DNA of 64,000 nt from an uncultured Acidiphilium sp. (GCA_902495325.1 CABUWK010000003.1:1-64000), one strand, 5' to 3'; shown: positions 16,230 to 26,900, counted from the stretch's first letter. A program made the numbers and translations. The notes: generated by a model from the sequence alone, not told the origin.

Positions 16230-17663
16230 ATGAAAATATACACCTTGAAAAAAGAAACCCCGACCGATTTTTACGAAGTAACCGTAAACGGAAAACAAGC
16301 GCCGGTTTACACCCATTTCGTTTCGGCGTACCCGATAAACAGGCGTTGGCCCGGACATCAGAGAGAAATTTCTCAAAGGGAGAAATCCTATTTCGTCGCG
16401 TTTGAAAACGACGAAGGAGCGGAGATCTGCGTGAAGAGCCGGAAACCGGGCGTACCGATCGTTCGCCCCGTATCGGAAAACGTATGCGTGAACGAATCGG
16501 AAAACGGATATACTTTCCGTTTAAACAAACACGGCGCATATTCGTTCGAAACGGGCGACGGGCATGCCAACCTGCATCTTTTTTTCAACAGACCGGCAGC
16601 TTATTCTTTTACCCGAAACGAAAAAGTGATCCGTTACGAAGGCGGCACCTTCGATGCGGGTGAAATCGTACTGCATTCGGACGAAACCCTTTATGTCGCC
16701 GAAGACGCGGTTCTGCACTGCAATATCGTTGCGGAAAATGCCGAAAACGTTCGCATTTGCGGGCGCGGCATCCTCGATAATTCCAATTCGAAAGAGAAAA
16801 TCCTCTTTGACGTGAACACGGGCGACGGACAAGCCGACGTCGGCAACGCCGTAAGAAAACACTTTATTTCCCTTAACAATTGCAAAAACGTTACGATATC
16901 CGGCGTCACCCTGCGGGATTCGCTTTGCTATAACGTATCGGCGGTCAACGTTGACGGTTTTTATTGCAACGACGTAAAAATAATCGGTTGCTGGCGATAC
17001 AATTCGGACGGAATCGACATGCAGAACTGCAGAAACGCACACGTGAGCAACTGTTTTGTCAGAACTTACGACGACTGCATATGCGTAAAAGGGGATCGCG
17101 GCGTCAGAACGAACTGCGAACATATTCTCGTGGAAAACTGCGTTTTCTGGTGCGACTGGGGACACGCGATGGAAATAGGGCTGGAAACCTGCGCCGACAA
17201 AATCACCGATATCCGGTACCGCGATTGTACGGTCATGAGAACGAACTTCGACTTTCTGCACATAGGTTGTGCCGATTACGCCGAGATCAGCGACGTTTCC
17301 TACGAAAACATCAACCTGGAATTTACGGGAGACGAGCGGGAACCCTATTACCAGAAAGCCGACGGTGAAGAATATCCGGCAAACAACACGCCTTATTCCC
17401 CCGCGCTTCTCGGCATCGGGATCTTTCACCATTTCGAATATTCCGTGGGAGATAAATTCGGCAGAATTCACGGCGTGAAATACAAAAACATAACCGTAAC
17501 CGGAGCAAAAGGAAAACCGAAAATAACCGTAAACGGCGCAGACGAAACCCACACGGTTTCCGACGTTACGTTGGAAACCGTAACGATAAACGGCAAAAGA
17601 GCGACCTCTCTTTCGGACTTTGAAACAGAGATCGGATACGGAGAAAACATAATTATAAAATGA
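16230..17663 (+). CDS. GH28 polygalacturonase-like enzyme
   Basis: 477-residue parallel beta-helix glycoside hydrolase of the GH28 type, which hydrolyses galacturonic-acid-containing backbones. Catalytic landmarks are visible: NSDGID near 258 (NTD motif), YDDC near 279-282 (DD motif), and WGHAMEIG near 310 (GH motif). The RIK motif is not obvious; DIRYRDC occupies that area, so specificity may differ. The start at 16230 follows GGAAGGAAAAG. There is no signal peptide, so the enzyme is probably cytoplasmic and acts on imported oligosaccharides. Its stop overlaps the next start as ATGA. Confidence 0.85.
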   Translation: MKIYTLKKETPTDFYEVTVNGKQAPVYTHFVSAYPINRRWPGHQREISQREKSYFVAFENDEGAEICVKSRKPGVPIVRPVSENVCVNESENGYTFRLNKHGAYSFETGDGHANLHLFFNRPAAYSFTRNEKVIRYEGGTFDAGEIVLHSDETLYVAEDAVLHCNIVAENAENVRICGRGILDNSNSKEKILFDVNTGDGQADVGNAVRKHFISLNNCKNVTISGVTLRDSLCYNVSAVNVDGFYCNDVKIIGCWRYNSDGIDMQNCRNAHVSNCFVRTYDDCICVKGDRGVRTNCEHILVENCVFWCDWGHAMEIGLETCADKITDIRYRDCTVMRTNFDFLHIGCADYAEISDVSYENINLEFTGDEREPYYQKADGEEYPANNTPYSPALLGIGIFHHFEYSVGDKFGRIHGVKYKNITVTGAKGKPKITVNGADETHTVSDVTLETVTINGKRATSLSDFETEIGYGENIIIK

Positions 17664-19723
17664 TAGAGATCAACGGATATTTTACCGACGGGTGCGTGAT
17701 ACAAGCAGACGAAAATTTTGTCGTACGCGGGAAAACCGATCCCGACGCCGCAATCACGGCAAAGCTCTGCGGAAAGCAGAATCAGATCGTAAACGCCGTG
17801 GCGGATCACTGCGGATCATTTACTCTTGAATTTGCTCCCGTAAAAGGCGGATTTTCGACTTATAGCCTCACTTTTTGCGTTAACGGGAACAAAAAGACAA
17901 TAGAGAACGTGCTCTTCGGCGACGTATGGATCGGCGCAGGACAATCGAACCTGGAACTGAAACTGAAATACCTGGCAGATAAAAGCGAAGTGTTCCGGGA
18001 ATATTCGGAAGGAAAATTCCGGTTTACGGACGTTCCCAACGTAAAAAGCAGGTACAACGGTTCCGGATTTTTCGGGCTGACCGAAGACGACGGCGAACTG
18101 ATGCCTCCCGTCGTGTGGAATACGCCGGAAAACAAAAACATCGATTTCGAAACCGCCGGGTTTTCTTTCATATTCGCAGCCGAAATGCAGAAAAAATGCG
18201 ATCACCCCGTTGCGATCGTCAACCTTGCCGTAGGCGGAACGAATATCACCCACTGGCTGCCGGAAAACTGTTTTTACGACACGCCCGCCTTATCCTCCTG
18301 CATAAAGAAATGTGACGGAAAAAGCGAAGCGGGATCTGTGTTTTACGAAAAGATCTGTCCGATGAAAGGCGTTGCTTTCAAAGGCGTGATCTGGTACTTA
18401 GGCGAAAGCGTCGCCTGGACGGGACATGACACCTGCGCGGAGTATTCCACGGTTTTATGCCGATTAATCGACTTATACCGCAACATATTGAAAGGAGAAG
18501 TCAATTTTCTCCTTGTTGATATCGGCATCGAAGGGTATAACGAGTTCAGCGTAAGCGAGGTAAACGAGCAAAACTTCATCACGGCAAAAAAACGGAAAAA
18601 CACGGTGCAATGCCCGATTTTCGATTTATCGCAGAACTGGCTTGTACCCGACGGAAGAGAACTGTATCATCCCATTCATTTGGTAGAAAAAACGGAACAC
18701 GCAAAACGCGCGGCAACGCTCGCCCATGAAAACTTCACGGCAAAAAGAAAACTGCTCTGCCCGGAAATTTCTTTCGTTTCGCCCGAAGAAGATCACGTCA
18801 TGGCAAAAATAAGCAACTGCGACGAAATCCTTTCGGCAAACGGTAAAGAATTGTTCGGTTTTGCCGTTGCGGGAAAGGATGAAAAATTCGTCCCGGCAAA
18901 AGCGGAGATCGTCGCAAAAACCGAAATAAAAATTTATTCGCCGTTCGTTAAAAAAACCGCTTATATGACCTACGGTTTTTTCCTTTACAACAATCTTTGC
19001 AACGGAGCGGGAAAAACAAACGGCTTGATCTTACCCCTTCTGCCATACCGGGGAAAATGCGAAAATCCGCAGGGAAAATACTACGAAGAATTCAATCCCG
19101 CTTTTTTCGGTTACGAATGTCTGTTTGAAAATTCCTTCGGCGAACTTGGCGGAGGCGCGTGGTTCAAACCGGCATGGAAGGTAAGCGAAATTTACGGATG
19201 CAAAAAGGCAAAGCTTACGTTTTCGCACGGGAGCATTCATATGAGATTCGGATATTCGCCGGAAAACGCCTGCGTTGCGGGATTATGCCCGGAACTGTTA
19301 CGTACGAACCATCCCCACTATCTTGACCGTTACGACTTTATTTCGATCGTCGTCCGGGCAAAAACTCCGCTCACCCTGATCGGCATACACTTTAAAACAT
19401 GCGACGGCAAACAATTTTTTATCGCACCGCGCATAAAAAACGAAGAACACAGATGCCTCGGTCTTCCCGCGGGCAACGCGGTCCGGCTTGATTTCGACCT
19501 TTCGGCGGGCATCGATCTTCGCGAAGGAAGTTTTACGCTCACCCGCGAAGAACGAAAGAAAATCGCGCTTATGCAGATCACATTCCGCGGACACGAGGCG
19601 ATAAACGAAGTTTCGGTATCCAATATCACCTGCTACTACGGCGCACCTGCAAACGGACAGACAACCGCACCGACCGAAAACAAAGATAAACTTTTTAACT
19701 ACGGAGAAACCGACGGACAATGA
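17660..19723 (+). CDS. Sialate O-acetylesterase-like SGNH esterase (SASA family)
   Basis: 687-residue protein whose first ~400 residues match the SASA esterase family. It has GDVWIGAGQSNLEL with the nucleophile Ser96, then VNLAVGGTNI, the block GVIWYLGES, and a late histidine in LYHPIHL. Most family members read GVIWYQGESN, so YLGESV is a substitution near the oxyanion region. The C-terminal ~250 residues look like a separate beta-rich domain. There is no signal peptide. Sitting after a GH28 gene, it likely removes acetyl groups from imported pectic fragments rather than from sialic acid. It overlaps both neighbours by ATGA. Confidence 0.75.
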   Translation: MIEINGYFTDGCVIQADENFVVRGKTDPDAAITAKLCGKQNQIVNAVADHCGSFTLEFAPVKGGFSTYSLTFCVNGNKKTIENVLFGDVWIGAGQSNLELKLKYLADKSEVFREYSEGKFRFTDVPNVKSRYNGSGFFGLTEDDGELMPPVVWNTPENKNIDFETAGFSFIFAAEMQKKCDHPVAIVNLAVGGTNITHWLPENCFYDTPALSSCIKKCDGKSEAGSVFYEKICPMKGVAFKGVIWYLGESVAWTGHDTCAEYSTVLCRLIDLYRNILKGEVNFLLVDIGIEGYNEFSVSEVNEQNFITAKKRKNTVQCPIFDLSQNWLVPDGRELYHPIHLVEKTEHAKRAATLAHENFTAKRKLLCPEISFVSPEEDHVMAKISNCDEILSANGKELFGFAVAGKDEKFVPAKAEIVAKTEIKIYSPFVKKTAYMTYGFFLYNNLCNGAGKTNGLILPLLPYRGKCENPQGKYYEEFNPAFFGYECLFENSFGELGGGAWFKPAWKVSEIYGCKKAKLTFSHGSIHMRFGYSPENACVAGLCPELLRTNHPHYLDRYDFISIVVRAKTPLTLIGIHFKTCDGKQFFIAPRIKNEEHRCLGLPAGNAVRLDFDLSAGIDLREGSFTLTREERKKIALMQITFRGHEAINEVSVSNITCYYGAPANGQTTAPTENKDKLFNYGETDGQ

Positions 19724-20631
19724 TATACTACGTTATGCTTCTGGGAGCGTCTCTTCTGTTCGGCTCTCAGTTTATGGTCACAAAGGCGTTTGAAAAAAAC
19801 TGCGGAAAAACTTTGCGGACTTCGATCTGTTTTTCCCTGCTGTATTCTTTTTTTGCCGGCGTTATTTTTCTTATCCTGAAACTCGTTACGGGCGGGCTCT
19901 CGTTCAACCCGAACCCCTTTTCCCTTCTGATGGCGTCTGGGCTTGCGCTCGTAAATATTCTCTCCAGTGCGGCGGGGCTGAAAACGCTTGCCCTGGGAGA
20001 CATCGCGGTTTACTCGCTGTTTTTAATGCTCGGCGGAATGATGGTTCCCTTCGTGGCGGGCGTCTGTTTTTTGAACGAAAAGGTTTCTGTCTGCAACGTC
20101 ATCGGACTTGTGATCATGATTTTCGCGCTGGCGATGCCCGTCTTTTTCAACGGGAAAAACAACGGCGGTGAACGAAAAAAAAGTTCATTCACGTTTTATC
20201 TGCTCTGTGTGATACTGTTTTTGTTAAACGGCTTGTCGTCTGCCTTTTCCAAATTCAATTCCGTAAGAGAAAACGCCGCCCTGGGCGCGGAATTCACGGC
20301 GTATACTTTCGGGATCCAGTTCTTTCTCGCGGGCATCACGCTTATTATCCTGCAATTGTTCTTCCCCGCAAAAGACAAAACGCCCGTTTTACGGAATCCC
20401 AAGGCGATCAGTTGCGGCGCGGCGTTCGGCGCGATCAACGGCACCGCGTTTCTTCTTTCGTCGGTCGCCGCGGAAAACATCCCCGCGGTTGCGCAATATC
20501 CGCTGATAACGGGCGCAACGATCGTTTTCTCAAGCATTCTCGCGGCGGTCATTTACAAGGAAAAACCGACAAAATTACAGCTTGCGCAAATCGCGATCTC
20601 TTTCGCCGCCACCGTTTTGTTTCTGTTTTAG
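19720..20631 (+). CDS. DMT-superfamily (EamA-like) transporter
   Basis: 303-residue integral membrane protein with about ten predicted helices in two halves, each beginning with a glycine-rich helix (MLLGASLLFGSQFMVTKAF and LLCVILFLLNGLSSAFSKF). This is the usual drug/metabolite transporter layout. IYKEKPTKLQLAQI near the C-terminus is a common EamA ending. It closes the three-gene operon through an ATGA overlap with the esterase gene. It could import a product of the GH28/esterase pathway or export a by-product; direction and substrate are not visible. Confidence 0.8.
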   Translation: MIYYVMLLGASLLFGSQFMVTKAFEKNCGKTLRTSICFSLLYSFFAGVIFLILKLVTGGLSFNPNPFSLLMASGLALVNILSSAAGLKTLALGDIAVYSLFLMLGGMMVPFVAGVCFLNEKVSVCNVIGLVIMIFALAMPVFFNGKNNGGERKKSSFTFYLLCVILFLLNGLSSAFSKFNSVRENAALGAEFTAYTFGIQFFLAGITLIILQLFFPAKDKTPVLRNPKAISCGAAFGAINGTAFLLSSVAAENIPAVAQYPLITGATIVFSSILAAVIYKEKPTKLQLAQIAISFAATVLFLF

Positions 20632-20641
20632 CGGCATGCCC

Positions 20642-20739
20642 GGCATTCGCCGTCACTGACGATTTTTACGGCGAGAAATCGGAGAAAAGGGCGGAAAAAG
20701 AAGCCTTTAACGGAATCAGGAATAACGAATGCCAAGCCT
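20642..20739. repeat. Inverted pair of a short intergenic repeat
   Basis: GGCATTCGCCGTCACT at 20642-20657 recurs exactly at 46948-46963. CGAATGCCAAGCCT at 20726-20739, in the opposite orientation, matches 13 of 14 bases of the minus-strand sequence at 52174-52187. The two copies here frame a ~98-bp non-coding stretch just after the DMT gene. Confidence 0.5.
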
Positions 20740-20763
20740 ACGGTTAATTCCGGTATTTTAAAT

Positions 20764-20802
20764 AAAAAAGGTTTTCTCCTTTCTGCAGGAGAAAACCTTT
20801 TT
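20764..20802. terminator. Bidirectional terminator between convergent operons
   Basis: A perfect stem, AAAAAGGTTTTCTCCT with AGGAGAAAACCTTTTT and a six-base loop, flanked by A and T runs. It serves the GH28 operon (+) and the end of the 14-gene operon (-). Confidence 0.9.
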
Positions 20803-20831
20803 ATTTTGTACGCACGCAGCCGGTTGCGGCT

Positions 20832-23243
20832 TTATACCCTTTTTACGCCGTAAACGATCGTCTTATTTTCCGCTTTTATCCCTATCCGGATATTTTTTAC
20901 CGTCCTGTATGTTTTGCTTATCGTGATCGCGGTTTTTTCTCCGACGGAAAATTTTTCTGTCTTTCCGTCTATGAAAACTTCGCCGTTTCCGCAGACGTCG
21001 AAAGAAAACGAATTATCGCCGACAACGGAGGAAAGGATCTGTTCTATTTCCTGTCCGCCGTTCAGGCAAACGCCGTCTTCTCCGGGATTTTTCGCCACGC
21101 CTTCACTCCTGTGCCAATTGCAAAGTCTGTCGTGAAAATCGCCGTTCACCACCTCTGCCGAAGATTTCAGCTCATCGGTATCGGAATCCATGCCCGTCAC
21201 TTTTACCGTAAGCAGATCGCACTTCGAAAGATAAAGGTTCTTTTTCAGCACGATGTCCGATACGGGGGAATAATCGTCGGTTTCGGTTCCGTCGAAAGGT
21301 TGCTTGCCGTGATACGGATCATCGCACCAGGTACCGACGGCATGACCGCCCTTTAAAATACAATCGTGAACGTAAATATCTTCCGTCATTTCGTATTCCT
21401 GATTTTCAGCCGATTTTCCCCACGGGATAAAAGCAATCGCCTTCCCCCACCCGCCGTAGGCGGAATTGATATACGAATGGCAAATTTCGAAATTTCTTAC
21501 GGAATTGTCCTGACCGGGGGTGCAATCCCAGTAATTTCCGTCATAGCCGCGAGGATCGATATAACCGGGATTAAGCGTTATGCCGTCGTCGTTGGTAACC
21601 ATTAAAACGTTTGCGATCAGATAGTTCATCGAGCCGTTCACGCCTATGCCGTCGGCACTTAAACAGCGCGGATCGATGAATTTCACGTCGTTTATGAAAA
21701 CGTTTTCGCAGTGCGCCGTAAACAGATGATAACTGTTCGCCCGCGTAACGGTGATTCCGCTCACCTCGAAACAGGAACACTTGTTGAACATCATCGGAAT
21801 CACGTGGATAAGCGCGTTACAGTGAATGTCGTAATACGGCCAGCCGCCGCAAAGCGCCTCGCTGCCCGTATCCGCCATCCGGATACGTCCCTTGCCCGTA
21901 ACTTTGAAATTTTCGATTTTGTTTCCGTAAATAAGCGGCTTGTTATGCACAAGGAAGTTATGCGCCCATTGAATGCTGTAATAAAAGTTGTCATGTTCAT
22001 AGGCGACGGGATAGCGGTAATGTGCCGGTTTTTCGCTCTGAACGAGCATCGCCGTTTCGGCGATATGCAGTTCGACGCCGCTTTTCATAACGATATGCGT
22101 TGCCACGAACCTTCCGTTTTCCAGAACGACTTTTCCGCCGCCCGCTTTTTCCGCGGTATCTATGGTCTTCTGAACGGCTTCGGTATCGTCGGAATAAAAA
22201 TCGCCTTTTGCCCCGAAGTCCTTTACGTAATATGTTCTGCCTTTTACGGTAAACGCATACGGGTTCCGGATTTTTACGGGGCGTTTTTTCATCCAGGCTT
22301 TACCAAGCTCGTCACCGACGATATCTTTTTCCTGAATCGGAGCGACGTCGTATATACGCAACTCGCCGCATCCGGAAACAGGCTCCAGTTTCAATCCCGC
22401 GAGACGCTCTCCTTCTTTCTTCGCGAGCCCTTCGATATTGACGATAACGGTTTTCAATCCGCCTTTCCCGATCTTAAAGGAAACCGACCTCTTCCGATCG
22501 AAGGTTTTCTGCCTGTCGGTTAAAACATACAGTCTGAACTCCTCGCATTCTCCCGGATTTTCCGCCGTAATTTTAATACTGTCCTTCGTGGCAATCACGG
22601 CGTTCAGAACGGAATATCTCGCCTTGGGAAACTGCGGAAAAACGAGCGATCCGCCCTTATGAAAGGTGTAATCGAGATAATTTTCTCCGTTCTCGAGTTG
22701 CTCGTCTGTTGTGAAATACCTTTTGAAATCGCCGCGTTCGAACTGAAGGTCCACCGTATTTCCGAAATAGATCTCGCCGATATACGCACTCTCGTTTTCG
22801 ACCGGTATACCTTTCACGCTGTAAAATCCGATATCCATTTTTTCCGCATGACAAACGGCGGGGTTATCTTTTACGGAAACCAGAAGTCTCGACCATCTGT
22901 CATTGAAAAAATTGATTTCATCTGTGCTTTTTTCTCCGTTTGCGCCGATAATTTCAATCCGGATCATATCGCACGGGGTAGAACCGTTGACCGCGACCGA
23001 CAACACTTCCTTATCCGAAAAATCACACCCGGAAAGAGGTATGCTTACCGAAAACGATCTGCCTTTCTCCTCGGGTAATATTTCAAGCGCGGCGTCGCCG
23101 TCGTAAGTGCGTTTCGGCCAGCAGGCGATTTTATCGGTTACGGAAAGCCTTCCGACGTTTTCCTTCGCGACCGCCGCGGAAATATCCACGTATTTTCTGT
23201 CTGTAAGATAATAATTCTTGTAAATTCTGCGTTCGTTGGACAT
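20832..23243 (-). CDS. GH28-like parallel beta-helix glycosidase
   Basis: 803-residue protein without a signal peptide, the last gene of the 14-gene operon. Its first ~320 residues are beta-rich and may be carbohydrate-binding. From about residue 337 the motif YYVKDFGAKGDFYSDD marks the start of a pectate-lyase-superfamily helix. SADGIG near 528 and NDDGIT near 549 occupy the places of the GH28 NTD and DD motifs, followed by a GGWGKAIAF segment. The C-terminal ~110 residues are again beta-rich. AAGGAGAT precedes the ATG, one base after the stop of the SGNH gene. Likely substrate: galacturonide-containing oligosaccharides; the exact family is uncertain. Confidence 0.72.
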   Translation of the reverse strand: MSNERRIYKNYYLTDRKYVDISAAVAKENVGRLSVTDKIACWPKRTYDGDAALEILPEEKGRSFSVSIPLSGCDFSDKEVLSVAVNGSTPCDMIRIEIIGANGEKSTDEINFFNDRWSRLLVSVKDNPAVCHAEKMDIGFYSVKGIPVENESAYIGEIYFGNTVDLQFERGDFKRYFTTDEQLENGENYLDYTFHKGGSLVFPQFPKARYSVLNAVIATKDSIKITAENPGECEEFRLYVLTDRQKTFDRKRSVSFKIGKGGLKTVIVNIEGLAKKEGERLAGLKLEPVSGCGELRIYDVAPIQEKDIVGDELGKAWMKKRPVKIRNPYAFTVKGRTYYVKDFGAKGDFYSDDTEAVQKTIDTAEKAGGGKVVLENGRFVATHIVMKSGVELHIAETAMLVQSEKPAHYRYPVAYEHDNFYYSIQWAHNFLVHNKPLIYGNKIENFKVTGKGRIRMADTGSEALCGGWPYYDIHCNALIHVIPMMFNKCSCFEVSGITVTRANSYHLFTAHCENVFINDVKFIDPRCLSADGIGVNGSMNYLIANVLMVTNDDGITLNPGYIDPRGYDGNYWDCTPGQDNSVRNFEICHSYINSAYGGWGKAIAFIPWGKSAENQEYEMTEDIYVHDCILKGGHAVGTWCDDPYHGKQPFDGTETDDYSPVSDIVLKKNLYLSKCDLLTVKVTGMDSDTDELKSSAEVVNGDFHDRLCNWHRSEGVAKNPGEDGVCLNGGQEIEQILSSVVGDNSFSFDVCGNGEVFIDGKTEKFSVGEKTAITISKTYRTVKNIRIGIKAENKTIVYGVKRV

Positions 23244-23244
23244 T

Positions 23245-23916
23245 TTAAAAATATCTCCTTAAAACCTCGTCTATTCGGTCCGCTATCGCCGCCATGCCTT
23301 TATCGCCCGGGTGCGCGCAGATCCCCGCGTTGTCAAACCTGCCGTAAGCTTTCATTTCGGGAAGTTCGCCCAGGTCTTCCAGCTCAACGATATTTCCGGG
23401 TTCCGCTTCTTCCCTTATCGCTTCCGATACGACTTCGTTTTTCCAGAAGGATGTGCTGTAGATAACTTTGCCGCCTTCCGGATTCAGTTTTCCGATAAGC
23501 AACTTTAACTGCTCTTTAAAATATTTGCCGTCGATCCCGGTCGATATGTTTTCCGCCAGGCGAAAAATCACGTAATCGGGAACGAACGCCGAAAGATCGC
23601 CGAAATCTTCGGTTTCGGCGGTATGTTCGTTTATTTTTACTTCCCACGAAGCAGCCTGTTTGACAGCGAGGAAAAAATCCGCGTTCCGCTCTTTCCATTT
23701 TTTCATTAAAAGATGAACGTAATCCTTTTCTTCCGCCGAAGCCGCCATTCCGAAATCGTGATGCCAACCGATAGACGGCAGATAGCCGTGACGGGTGATG
23801 GAATTCCCGATGATCAGTATTTTTATTCGTCCGTTTTCGTTACCGTAAAACCTGAGCGAATCCGAGTTCACGAGTTGCCCTTTTGCGGATACGGTATTTT
23901 CTTTGATATAATCCAT
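23245..23916 (-). CDS. SGNH/GDSL-type esterase
   Basis: 223-residue predicted hydrolase with an SGNH layout: block I ILIIGNSITRHG (GNS in place of GDS, serine nucleophile), a LAEN segment where GxND is usual, and a C-terminal HPGDKGM block giving the catalytic histidine. There is no signal peptide. The ATG at 23916 was chosen over an upstream TTG whose reading frame would run through a strong hairpin. It lacks a clear Shine-Dalgarno site, since only TGAATGAAAAATTC precedes it. It probably deacylates imported oligosaccharides. Confidence 0.68.
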   Translation of the reverse strand: MDYIKENTVSAKGQLVNSDSLRFYGNENGRIKILIIGNSITRHGYLPSIGWHHDFGMAASAEEKDYVHLLMKKWKERNADFFLAVKQAASWEVKINEHTAETEDFGDLSAFVPDYVIFRLAENISTGIDGKYFKEQLKLLIGKLNPEGGKVIYSTSFWKNEVVSEAIREEAEPGNIVELEDLGELPEMKAYGRFDNAGICAHPGDKGMAAIADRIDEVLRRYF

Positions 23917-23929
23917 GAATTTTTCATTC

Positions 23930-23952
23930 AGGGGGCTGAAAATCAGCCCCCT
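23930..23952 (-). promoter_or_regulatory. Strong intercistronic hairpin
   Basis: AGGGGGCTGA and TCAGCCCCCT form a perfect 10-bp stem with a 3-base loop, 13 bases after the stop of the large repeat lipoprotein. On the minus strand no T run follows, so it looks like an mRNA-stabilising or attenuating hairpin rather than a full terminator. Confidence 0.6.
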
Positions 23953-23965
23953 TTTATCTGCCTTG

Positions 23966-26900
23966 TTATGCGTTGTGCGGGTCGGAATCGAGGATCTTAA
24001 GATCGGCAAGATAAGTCACGATTCCCGCGCTCCCTTCCAGATAACTGCTCCAGAAGCTTTCCGGAGCAACCGTTGTGTAATCGATAACGATCTCGTACCA
24101 GACACCCTGCGCCATAGACGTAACGGCGTTGCCCTGCATGTCATAGATCTTCGCGTGGGAAACCGCAGTTACGAAATTGGTGTTTCCGCCTAGCGTAAAC
24201 ACGCCGTTATATTCGTTGCGGATTTTCAAAGAAACGAATTTTCCTTTGAAATCGCCGGAAGAAACGCCAAGCCTTCCCGTCCACCAATTGCCGTTGTTGG
24301 TGTATTTATAGGCATTCGCAACTCCTTCGTACGTTCCCGCACTCTCCAGAGTCGACTCTTCTCCTACGGAAAGATACTTCTCAATGTTTCCGTTGTCTTC
24401 CGCCACGTCCGCAAACGGATTTTCATCCGAAACCTGCAAATCGGCGATATACATATTGCCACCGTCGAGCGTGATGTACCACAGCCAGTCTGTACTTCCC
24501 GTCAGATCGATCAGAACGGTATACCATACGTCTTTGGAAAGGGTCTTTACAAGCTTTCTGTCTGCGGTGTAATATCTGATGTTTCCGTCGAAAGTCCAGC
24601 CGTTTTTGTCGTAAGAATTCACGTAGTTCACGGCGTAATAGATCGCCTGTTCGTTGTTGAGCCTTATTTTAAGCGTGATCGCCTTGCCCGTAACCGCAGC
24701 GTTGCCCATACCGAAGTCGAGTCTGTCGGCATACCAGCCCGTACTCGTATAAAGATACGCCCCTTCGACGCCGTCGATCGCTTCGTTCTGTTTTGCAAGC
24801 GTTCCCGCCGTCTGAATCATCTTTGCGATATTGGAAGTATCCTCTTCCGGGATCTCGTAAGGACATTCGTCGAGCAAGCGAAGATCGGCTATATACATAC
24901 TGCCGTCTTTATCGAGAGTGATATAGTTGATCCAGTCGGCAGAACCGGAAAGATCGACGATAAGAATATACCAGGCGTTATCCTCCGTCTTTTTGACGTA
25001 GTTTCCTTCAAGGTCGAAATAATGGATCTGCTTATCGAAAGTCCAACCGTTTTTATCGTAAGAATTTACGTAATTTATGCTGAAATACGGTCTCGCCGCC
25101 CCGTTGAATCTCACCTTTAAAGACACGACTTTACCGACGTAAGTCTGCGCCTGAAATTCAAGCCTGCCGGTATAGAAATTTTCGGTCTTGTTCTCGTAGA
25201 GATAAGCGTCGGATACGTTATCGACTTCTTCGGTCTGTTTTTTAAGAGAGGCGGAGGTAGTCAGTTTTGTCGCGATCTCGGAATTGTCGCCTACGATCTC
25301 CGGATCTTCCTTCAGATAACTCATGTTTCTGATATATCCGACCGCGGGCGCATATTTGGAGCCGTTAAGACCGATATAAAACAGATCCCATTCGGGAAGA
25401 TTCGCATCGTCGTAAGGCACATAAACAAGGATCGTATACCACGAACCGTTTCCGAGAGGACTTAAATTACCGTTGGCATTGTATATCCTCACGGTTTCGT
25501 GTTCGGTTACGGACGACGTGATATTCATTTCGAGTTTCACGTCCGCTCCTCCGTTCACGCCCTTGATCCAGTTACAGATCCCGAGCCCGTTACCGCTTGC
25601 GATATAAAGATCGAACTTAATATAATGATACCCGTTGCCGAAGAAACTTTGCGGCTCGAACGTTTTGTTGTGGATATCGTTAAAAGTTATGGTTCCGCTG
25701 GAAGAAGTCGTCTGACTTCTGATCTTATAGGCATCTTTGAAACTGCCGTTTACCACTTTTTTCACCGTTACGGCTTTGGAACCGACGGAGATATTATTAA
25801 GGAAATCGTCTTTCTCGTCGGTAACTTCGGGATCGTCGACTTCGCCGATCGGGTGTCTCTCGTCGTAAGTACCGTCCGGAAGAAGATTTGCGGTGGTATG
25901 GAAAGCAAAGTTTTTAAGATATGCTTTCTGGTTGTTTGCCTGATCAACGTTGATCGAGAAGCCCATCAGAGACCAGCCGTCGGTATACGTAGAGATATCG
26001 TAAACGACGGTATACCATTTTCCCGTAACGAGTTCGGTTCCGTCCGCCAGGCGTTTTCCGTCTTCGCCGTAAATATGGAGAAGATCGTCGTCGCCCGTAT
26101 ATTTTCCCATTGCCTCGGGACCGAATCTGTTTCCCGAAGCAGACAGGTCATACATGCAATATGCGCCCGAACTGCTCTGGAAAGAGGACGGGATGTAAAC
26201 CACGAAAGCCGCAGTGTCTGCAAAATAGATATCGTAGGAAAAAGTTTTGTATCCGTTTGCGAGGATACTTTCGAGCGAAGAAGATTCGGTAACCGCATTG
26301 TTCCAGTAGTTTCCCTTTTTGCCCAGCTTGTATTCGTAGCAATCCTTGAATTCGCCGTCGAAAACCTTGGTAAACGTGGAATCTTCCACACCTTTGAGCA
26401 TTGCGCCCGCCTTATACTCAACCGTGTCGTCGTGAACGGTTACGGCGATGCTGCCCGTCACGTCGGTTCCGTGATTGTCGTAAACAAGCCTTACCTCGGC
26501 TTTTCCTACCGCTTTCGCCCGGATCGTCAACCCGTCGAGCTCGATATAATCCGCCCCCGATTCGATTTCTGCGGTTATCGTTGCATTTTCCACCTTTTCG
26601 GCATTCACGAAAACTTCCGCTTCGATCTCCGCAGACGTAGGATCGACATCTCCCGCGATCGTCGAAAGCGAAATTTTATCGGATGCGGGTTTCACCGTGT
26701 CAGATTCTTCGACGGTAACGGTAACTGCCTTTGCGGCAGTGGTAAATCCTTTATAAGTCGCTCTTACCTGCATTCTCGTAACGCCTGCCGTTACGCCGCG
26801 GAGCGTTCCGTCTTCTTCCACGGCAATGATCTCGCTCAGCGCATTATAGGTAAAGGTTACGCCGCTTTCCACGTTTTTGTCTTTATAAGAAAGGGAAAGA

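Noticed and set aside
23917..24009. N-terminal extension of the SGNH gene from a TTG codon
   Set aside because: It would run through a strong hairpin and the 3' end of the upstream gene, and the added residues have no leader or domain character.
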